Position numbers and translations under genes: made by a program. DNA of 5,728 bases from Eubacteriales Family XIII. Incertae Sedis bacterium (GTDB lineage: Bacteria > Bacillota > Clostridia > Peptostreptococcales > Anaerovoracaceae). A model generated the notes under the pieces. That model saw only the letters and a program-made list of their open reading frames with translations. It was not told where the DNA came from and did no database searches. Shown piece after piece: positions 1-3,830 of the stretch. The stretch covers positions 1-5,728 of the forward strand of contig JAISEX010000125.1 in the NCBI GenBank assembly GCA_031263875.1, written 5' to 3'. The first letter of the stretch is position 1; each line of letters opens with the position of its first letter.

Positions 1-78
1 AAACCATAAAGCATTATCATCACCGGATAGTATGCTATAGGGAGAACTCTCGTTGTTTAAGACAAATTCTTGTATCAT
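1..78 (-). CDS. Vgb-like (streptogramin lyase family) beta-propeller protein, N-terminal fragment
   Basis: This is an open frame that starts at an ATG (complement of 76-78) and runs off the left edge after 26 codons. The visible residues begin MIQEF and contain PYSI at residues 13-16 and DDNALWF at 20-26. This matches the blade repeat of the virginiamycin B lyase family (EF-x-L..., PYGI, G-x-DG-x-LWFTE). Family members are six- or seven-bladed propellers. True Vgb linearises type B streptogramins, but most homologues are of unknown function. A GAGG/AGGAA Shine-Dalgarno lies 9-11 bases upstream (88-93). No signal peptide is visible, so the product is probably cytoplasmic. It follows the ATPase gene on the same strand, but about 300 bp of repeat-rich DNA separates them, so independent transcription is likely. 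The family call rests on one blade motif, and resistance activity cannot be judged. Confidence 0.68.
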   Translation of the reverse strand, partial: MIQEFVLNNESSPYSILSGDDNALWF

Positions 79-86
79 AGTGTCAC

Positions 87-107
87 ATTCCTCATTTAAT
101 CATTATC
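87..107 (-). promoter_or_regulatory. Candidate Shine-Dalgarno and -10 box for the Vgb-like gene
   Basis: On the minus strand, GATAAT (complement of 102-107) is a five-of-six match to the -10 consensus. The GAGG/AGGAA ribosome-binding site (complement of 88-93) follows it. A TTGGGC at the complement of 126-131 could be a poor -35 with an 18-bp spacer. The distance from this -10 to the start codon (about 23 bases) would give a very short leader. The ribosome-binding site is more secure than the promoter. Confidence 0.35.
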
Positions 108-209
108 CATTCGTAAACGCTATACGCCCAAGCCGCCTATGGGAGCGAGGCGTCAGCCGAGCAACGTTCGCTGCGCTCACTCCTCCGCTCGCGTTGCTCG
201 CTTCGCTGT

Positions 210-246
210 CCTGTTTTACACTGCGGCTGAAGCCGCGTAAAACAGG
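210..246 (+). repeat. Bulged TGAA-loop hairpin (copy 1)
   Basis: The outer stem cctgttttac (210-219) pairs with gtaaaacagg (237-246), 10 of 10. A three-base 5' bulge (act) follows, then the inner stem gcggc/gccgc closed by a tgaa loop. The same architecture occurs at 2736-2772 with nearly the same sequence, and at 2600-2627 and 2638-2669 with different stem sequences. It has no U-tract on either side, so it is not a typical intrinsic terminator, though it could slow transcription out of the ATPase gene. Confidence 0.8.
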
Positions 247-311
247 CGACGCGCAAGGGATAGGAGGGGTGCGCAGCAGCCACGGCGCGTCAGCGCCGGG
301 GCCGGAGCGAC

Positions 312-343
312 GCGGAGCCCCGGATAGCCCGGTGGGGCTCCGC
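312..343 (+). repeat. Conserved-loop hairpin in repeat copy 1
   Basis: The arms gcggagcccc (312-321) and ggggctccgc (334-343) are perfectly complementary over 10 bp. The 12-base loop is ggatagcccggt. The loop core recurs in the copies at 1973-1998 (inverted) and 2810-2834, whose arms differ in sequence but still pair. Its position 30-60 bases past the ATPase stop codon could give it a transcript-end or mRNA-stabilising role. No T-run follows it on the ATPase strand. Confidence 0.75.
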
Positions 344-372
344 CCCATGCGCCCAAAGAAAAGTCTTCGTGC

Positions 373-1794
373 TCAAAACAAATCATTCAGCGTCACTTCT
401 TCGTCGGCGATCCCGAGGAAGGCGTTGTGTTTCAGGCCGTAGGGCGTTATCATCGTCAGGTGCACGGCCTTTTTGGTGCCGGTTTCGGCGCGGAACGCCT
501 GGACTTTCCCCGTCAGCTCGTCGAAGCGCTTCTTGTCGATCGCAAGGGCGCTCTCGGAAAATTCGATCTCGCAGATATTTATCACATCGTCCTTGCGGTC
601 GATAATCAGGTTCACGTGCTCCGTGGACTTCGCGTCCTTATCGCGCCACGTGCTGATCGTCGTCGACACGCCCGCGATGCCGAGCGTCTTCTTCACCTGC
701 CGGATATGGTGCCAGCAGATCTGCTCGTAGGCGAAACGCCGCCACGCGCGCGCCTTGGTATCCGAGAAATGATTGACCCAGAAATTTTCTTCCTTCTTAC
801 CGCGCCCGCCGGAAAACCGCAGCCAAAAAAGACTGATGGCGTCCGCGAGCAGATACCACGAGCCGTTCTTCGTCTTTTTGAAGTCCGTGTATTTTTCAAT
901 AAAACCGCACTGCGCGAGCTCCTCAAGCGTATTCGAAAACGTCCCGCCCGAGCCGCTTTTGATCTCCGCGATAATCTCGTCGCGCGTCATCGGCGTGTTT
1001 TTCTTCGACATCGCCTTCACGATTTGTTTGTGCATCTTTGGGTTGCGGAACAGAGAGCCGTAGAGCTCGTCAAATTCGCCCTTCAGCATACCGGTTTCGT
1101 TGAAAAACAGCGCGTCGATATTCTGCGGCAGCGTGAGGCTCTTTTCAAACAGGCTGTAATAATAAGGCGTGCCGCCGAGCGCCATATAGACGCCGAGCAA
1201 AAGCTGCCGGTTCAGGAACAGGCCGAGGCTTTCGCAGTATTGCTCGCATTCGCCGAGCGTAAACGGTTCGAGCATAATCATGCCCGTCAGCCGGTGGTGC
1301 AGGCCGCCCTTATTTTCAAGTAAATTTTTGATAAACCACGAAGTGGTCGAGCCGCAAACGATCAGCATCACATCGGGACGCGACGACGCCCAACTATTCC
1401 AAAAGTGCTCGAGCGCCGTCAGGAAACCCGAACGCGGCGTGTCGAGCCACGGAAGCTCGTCGATAAAAATCATCTTCTTGCCGATGGCGTGGCTTTTCTC
1501 GACGATCTCGCGCAGCAGCCCGAACGCCTCCATCCAGTTGCTCACCGGCTCCGGCTTGTGGATATTGCTCGGATAATAGTCGTGCGCCGCCTCATTGAAC
1601 GCGGCTATCTGCTCCTTCAGGTTCGCGTTCGCGAGCCCCGTCAGATAAAAGGCAAAATCCCCGCCGAAGAATTCCCGCACGAGATAGGTCTTGCCGACGC
1701 GCCTGCGGCCGCAGACCGCGATAAATTCCGGCTTGTCCGACGCGCTGTAACCGCGCAGCGCCATCTTCTCCGGTATGCGTCCCACAACTTCCAT
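373..1794 (-). CDS. Archaeal-type AAA+ ATPase with C-terminal DUF234/nuclease-like region
   Basis: This 473-residue protein belongs to the ATPase_2 (PF01637) / COG1672 type fused to DUF234 (PF03008). Walker A is GRRRVGKT at residues 29-36. Walker B is MIFIDE at 108-113. A sensor-1-like CGST lies at 148-151, followed by HHRLTG (167-171) with a candidate arginine finger. A winged-helix segment covers about 252-305. The C-terminal part (about 310-473) resembles the PD-(D/E)XK-like fold of the family, but the expected D and K of the D...ExK signature appear as N395 and E411 (HVNLIID, then EIEF), so nuclease activity may be lost. I chose the start MEVVGR because it matches the family's usual N-terminus (M-x-x-VGR) and has AAGGAG five bases upstream. 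An upstream ATG at 1830 would add 12 residues without homology. Family members are widespread, often stand-alone, and have poorly known function; links to plasmid-like or defence roles are speculative. It is flanked by inverted copies of a GC-rich repeat. Confidence 0.92.
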   Translation of the reverse strand: MEVVGRIPEKMALRGYSASDKPEFIAVCGRRRVGKTYLVREFFGGDFAFYLTGLANANLKEQIAAFNEAAHDYYPSNIHKPEPVSNWMEAFGLLREIVEKSHAIGKKMIFIDELPWLDTPRSGFLTALEHFWNSWASSRPDVMLIVCGSTTSWFIKNLLENKGGLHHRLTGMIMLEPFTLGECEQYCESLGLFLNRQLLLGVYMALGGTPYYYSLFEKSLTLPQNIDALFFNETGMLKGEFDELYGSLFRNPKMHKQIVKAMSKKNTPMTRDEIIAEIKSGSGGTFSNTLEELAQCGFIEKYTDFKKTKNGSWYLLADAISLFWLRFSGGRGKKEENFWVNHFSDTKARAWRRFAYEQICWHHIRQVKKTLGIAGVSTTISTWRDKDAKSTEHVNLIIDRKDDVINICEIEFSESALAIDKKRFDELTGKVQAFRAETGTKKAVHLTMITPYGLKHNAFLGIADEEVTLNDLF

Positions 1795-1799
1795 GTAAA

Positions 1800-1805
1800 C
1801 TCCTT
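1800..1805 (-). promoter_or_regulatory. Shine-Dalgarno of the ATPase gene (decides the start)
   Basis: AAGGAG on the minus strand stands five bases before the ATG at 1794. No comparable site precedes the alternative ATG at 1830, so translation most likely begins at 1794. Confidence 0.8.
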
Positions 1806-1810
1806 GTAAT

Positions 1811-1936
1811 ACCCCTGTAACATACGTCATGTTGTATATTCAGCCAAAACAATATCTATATATGCGATTTTGGCTGAATTAACGAAACACTGATTCCACT
1901 CTATATGAGCCGGCGGCGTATGTCAATTACAGGGGT
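1811..1936. repeat. 10-bp outer inverted repeat around the ATPase promoter region
   Basis: The sequence acccctgtaa (1811-1820) is exactly the reverse complement of ttacaggggt (1927-1936). The pair encloses the 12-bp inverted repeat at 1838-1879, giving a nested arrangement. It could be a second set of regulator half-sites or a coincidence of the repeat-rich context. Confidence 0.45.
1838..1879 (-). promoter_or_regulatory. 12-bp perfect inverted repeat, likely operator of the ATPase gene
   Basis: Arms attcagccaaaa (1838-1849) and ttttggctgaat (1868-1879) are complementary at 12 of 12 positions around an 18-base A/T-rich spacer. The element lies 43-85 bases upstream of the chosen start codon. 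The spacer, read on the gene strand, contains a -10-like TATATAG run, so a dimeric protein bound to both arms would cover the promoter. No convincing -35 is visible. The product's own winged helix makes autoregulation conceivable, but nothing in the sequence proves it. A transcribed hairpin is the alternative reading. Confidence 0.65.
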
Positions 1937-1960
1937 GTGACATTCGCGGGTATCTCTCCC

Positions 1961-2052
1961 GGCGCATGGGGCAAGCCCCACCGGGCTATTCGGGGCTTCG
2001 GCCCCGCTTGCGCGTGGCTGCTGCGCACCCCTCCTATCCCTTGCGCGTCGCC
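1961..2052 (-). repeat. GC-rich composite intergenic repeat, copy 2 (inverted, module Y)
   Basis: The reverse complement of this segment matches 245-353: 2013-2052 is identical to 245-284 over 40 bases, and the agcccggtggggct and ccccatgcgcc blocks are shared beyond it. It contains the conserved-loop hairpin (arms 1973-1979 and 1992-1998, loop of 12 bases as in copy 1) and a ggggc/gcccc stem with a ttcg loop on the plus strand (1992-2005). Copies 1 and 2 face each other across the ATPase gene with the same ends inward. Confidence 0.85.
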
Positions 2053-2067
2053 TTCGCTTCGCTCCGG

Positions 2068-2529
2068 CTCCCTTGTGCGAGAAAAGCACCCGTCCCGCCC
2101 TTCCTTCCTACGGCGAACTGCTTTCCCACACGCGCGCCAAAACACGCGAGAACCAAAACGAACGCAAGCCCCCATCTCCCTGCCGTCCCCCGTTCCCCTG
2201 TGCGGACAGCGAATCCGGCCCGCCCAGCCTACCACGGCGACCAGCTCTCTCCCCCAACCACCAAAACACGCGAGAACCAAAACGAACGCAAGCCCCCATC
2301 TCTCTGCCGTCTCCCTGTTCCCCTGTGCGGACAGCGAACCCGTCCCGCCCATCCTACTGCGGCGTCCCCGCTTCTCACAAACGCGACGATTAAAACGAGA
2401 ACCAAACCGGGGACGGCAGAGGAAGGAGGTTTACGCTTGTTTTGCTTCTCGTTTCTTTTGACGTTCGCGCGATAAAGCAGTTCGCCGTGGTAGGATGGGC
2501 GTGATGTTTGATTTTCTCGCATAAGGGAG
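2068..2529. repeat. Cluster of four ~125-bp repeat units, three direct and one inverted
   Basis: Unit 1 is 2068-2195, unit 2 is 2196-2320, unit 3 is a partial 2321-2406, and unit 4 is inverted at 2407-2529. The 41 bases at 2137-2177 recur exactly at 2261-2301, a period of 124. Each unit opens with a ccctTGTGCGaga/ggac-like block, continues with a tcctac(cac)ggcga block and ends with cgagaaccaaaacgaacgc and ctgccgtc blocks. Unit 4 shows the same blocks in reverse complement (ggacggcag, then gttcgccgtggtagga, then tctcgcataagggag). All frames through it are repetitive and lack domains, so it is read as non-coding. Inverted unit 4 directly abuts partial unit 3. Confidence 0.8.
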
Positions 2530-2599
2530 CGGCTGGGGTCTGCGGGTGACAGACGGAGTAAAGGCGGCACAGAATGGCGCATATGCCCCGCGCACGGTA

Positions 2600-2627
2600 G
2601 AGCGCCACGGGCTGAAGCCCTGCGCTC
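2600..2627 (+). repeat. Bulged TGAA-loop hairpin (variant A)
   Basis: The outer stem is gagcgc/gcgctc. A cac bulge lies on the 5' side and a single t on the 3' side. The inner stem gggc/gccc is closed by tgaa. Stem sequence differs from the neighbouring hairpins while the architecture is the same. Confidence 0.65.
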
Positions 2628-2637
2628 CTCGATGTGC

Positions 2638-2669
2638 GAGGTACAACGGAGCTGAAGCTCCTGTACCTC
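2638..2669 (+). repeat. Bulged TGAA-loop hairpin (variant B)
   Basis: The outer stem gaggtaca/tgtacctc is perfect over eight bp. An ac bulge on the 5' side is followed by the inner stem ggagc/gctcc closed by tgaa. It starts 10 bases after variant A and has the same layout with unrelated stem bases. Confidence 0.75.
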
Positions 2670-2690
2670 TGCCAAGGGATAGCAGTGGAA

Positions 2691-2846
2691 CGTTCGCGGC
2701 GCTCACTCCTCCGCTCCCTGCGGTCGCTTCGCTGTCCTGTTTCACATTGCGGCTAAAGCCGCGTAAAACAGGCAAATCCCGCAGGCCGCCTCCGGCGGCC
2801 GAGGAATTGGAGCGGATAGCCCGGTGGGGCGCTCAAAAAAGAAACT
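2691..2846 (+). repeat. GC-rich composite intergenic repeat, copy 3
   Basis: Positions 2691-2772 repeat module X of copy 1 (about 73/82 identical, same orientation). The rest diverges but keeps the gatagcccggtgggg core (2815-2829) between complementary arms gagcg/cgctc. A perfect seven-bp GC hairpin ggccgcc-tcc-ggcggcc lies at 2784-2800. This copy lacks the 40-base block shared by copies 1 and 2. Confidence 0.8.
2736..2772 (+). repeat. Bulged TAAA-loop hairpin (copy 2 of the 210-246 hairpin)
   Basis: It has the same 37-base layout as 210-246. The outer stem keeps nine of ten pairs (one C-A mismatch), the bulge is att instead of act, the inner stem gcggc/gccgc is unchanged, and the loop is taaa instead of tgaa. 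Changes therefore fall mostly in unpaired positions. Confidence 0.75.
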
Positions 2847-3079
2847 GTTTTTTGTGAATGCCCGCGCGTGAAATTGTCCCGTAGGTTAGTAACGAAGTCA
2901 TTTTGAGCGCCTCATGCGCCCCTATAATTCCCCCGCAATAAGAACAATTTCAGCGTGCCCTGCGCCCGCAATCGGTTGGTCTGGCAACGGATAACAAAAA
3001 CGTACCGATAAAAAAGCATATGAAGCGGTAAAAATGTTGTCCTGCGGGTTGTTTGCGCGCTTTGTGGGCAATAAGATTT
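2847..3079. other. Intergenic stretch with no recognisable gene
   Basis: I see no frame with a good start, a ribosome-binding site and family-like residues on either strand. Base composition is lower in GC than the repeat block to its left. It runs directly into the palindrome at 3080-3240 and may be part of the same element, but no second copy is in the window to test that. Confidence 0.4.
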
Positions 3080-3240
3080 TATTACGCCGGCAATTAATAG
3101 TCGGAACAAAGCGGCGAAGATTTTCGTCAGTATGCGAGGCGGCAGAACCGCGCATACCGGTTGTATGTAAGGATTCTGCCAACAAAGCAGGCTGGCGAAA
3201 AAATCGGCGCGACTTCCTACTATTGGTTGCCGGCGTAATA
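3080..3240. repeat. 161-bp imperfect palindrome with 27-base terminal inverted repeats (MITE-like)
   Basis: Positions 3080-3106 pair with 3214-3240 at 24 of 27 positions; two of the three exceptions would be G-U pairs in RNA. Inside, a looser arm aligns (gatttt-cg-cag-tgc on both sides). Then ggcagaa/ttctgcc (3141-3147/3174-3180) and catac/gtatg (3153-3157/3163-3167) close on a five-base loop. The whole segment can thus fold on itself. This form is typical of miniature inverted-repeat elements or of a structured RNA. It ends about 106 bases upstream of the polyferredoxin start and so forms part of the leader or promoter region of the AOR operon. No clear target-site duplication is seen. Confidence 0.7.
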
Positions 3241-3346
3241 TTATCATGAAATGTGTATAGCTCGCGCCGCGCGGCGAAAGGAAGATAACGTGCAGCGGAG
3301 CGGCCACATTCTCCGCACGGGGAACGAAGCGAAAACGAGGCAAAAT

Positions 3347-3733
3347 ATGAAGCGATTAAAGCTCGAAAAAAAGAAGTGCATCGGCTGCAAGCTGTGCGCG
3401 GTGGTGTGTTCGGCGTATAAAGAGGGCGAGTACCGGCCGGCGGCGGCGCGGCTCGACATCCAGTCCCATTACGAGGGCGACGGCATGATATACGAGGATA
3501 AGTTTTGCATTAACTGCGGCATTTGCGCGAAGAATTGCCCGGTCGGGGCGATCACGCAGGGCGAATACGTGACGGTGGATCACGGCGTCTGCATCGGCTG
3601 CGGCACCTGCCTTGCGAAATGCCCGAAGAAAGCGCCGAAGATCCGCGGCAAGAAATCCTATATTTGCGACACCTGCGAGGGCGCGCCCAATTGCGTGCGG
3701 ACCTGCCCGCAGAACGCGCTGACGTTTGCGTAA
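3347..3733 (+). CDS. Polyferredoxin, electron-transfer subunit of the aldehyde oxidoreductase (AorA-like)
   Basis: This 128-residue protein has 16 cysteines in four cluster motifs: CIGCKLCAVVC (11-21), CINCGICAKNCP (54-65), CIGCGTCLAKCP (82-93), and C107-x2-C110-x5-C116-x3-CP. Four [4Fe-4S] clusters are expected, as in the small Fe-S subunits of Aromatoleum-type AOR (AorA) and of HycB/YdhY-like proteins. No Tat or Sec signal and no membrane segment are present, so it should act in the cytoplasm. I chose the ATG at 3347 because GAGG (3337-3340) stands six bases before it and the first motif then begins at residue 11. A longer frame from 3251 lacks family-like sequence. The AOR gene starts 97 bases downstream on the same strand, which points to one transcription unit. 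Inferred role: carry electrons between the AOR large subunit and ferredoxin or a flavin subunit. The naming by analogy to AorA rests on motifs and context, not alignment. Confidence 0.9.
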   Translation: MKRLKLEKKKCIGCKLCAVVCSAYKEGEYRPAAARLDIQSHYEGDGMIYEDKFCINCGICAKNCPVGAITQGEYVTVDHGVCIGCGTCLAKCPKKAPKIRGKKSYICDTCEGAPNCVRTCPQNALTFA

Positions 3734-3820
3734 GGCTGATGGAAAATTTGGATGCAGCCGGCACAAAGGGTACGGCCGGCCGGCAGGGAGCGTGTGATTG
3801 TCCGGTATTATGGGCGAAAA

Positions 3821-3827
3821 GGAGAGG
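3821..3827 (+). promoter_or_regulatory. Shine-Dalgarno of the AOR gene (decides the start)
   Basis: GGAGAGG at 3821-3827, with GGAG six bases before the ATG at 3831, favours that start. The in-frame TTG at 3798 and ATG at 3810 have no such site and would add residues without family similarity. Confidence 0.75.
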
Positions 3828-3830
3828 AAG

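Larger units (their letters stand above)
165..353 (+). repeat. GC-rich composite intergenic repeat, copy 1
   Basis: This copy is built from two modules. Module X (165-246) is about 73/82 identical to 2691-2772 in the same orientation. Module Y (245-353) recurs inverted at 1961-2052, with 40 of 40 bases identical between 245-284 and 2013-2052. It contains several hairpins, including 210-246, 312-343 and a five-bp one at about 283-296. It lies immediately downstream of the ATPase stop codon. The predicted reading frames here are low-complexity, recur wherever the repeat recurs, and have no recognisable domain, so I treat the segment as non-coding. Confidence 0.85.

Noticed and set aside
312..343. 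Intrinsic terminator for the ATPase gene
   Set aside because: The stem is strong, but no T-run follows on the minus strand, so a standard rho-independent terminator is not supported.
427..1323. A 298-codon open frame on the plus strand opposite the ATPase gene
   Set aside because: It is the shadow of the ATPase reading frame, arginine-rich and without domain motifs.
1927..2475. Overlapping open frames of 140-175 codons across the 125-bp repeats
   Set aside because: They exist on both strands, repeat with the DNA units, are rich in P, R and T, and have no good ribosome-binding site or homology-like motif.
165..2846. CRISPR array
   Set aside because: The repeats are not regularly spaced short direct repeats with unique spacers. 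They are long, GC-rich, partly inverted and hairpin-forming, and no cas gene is present.
2912..3343. A 143-codon minus-strand frame through the palindrome
   Set aside because: It runs across a self-complementary element, lacks a recognisable start signal and shows no domain. The palindrome explains the sequence better.
3251..3346. N-terminal extension of the polyferredoxin by 32 residues
   Set aside because: The extension is arginine-rich without family similarity, while the ATG at 3347 has a well-placed GAGG and gives the normal N-terminus.
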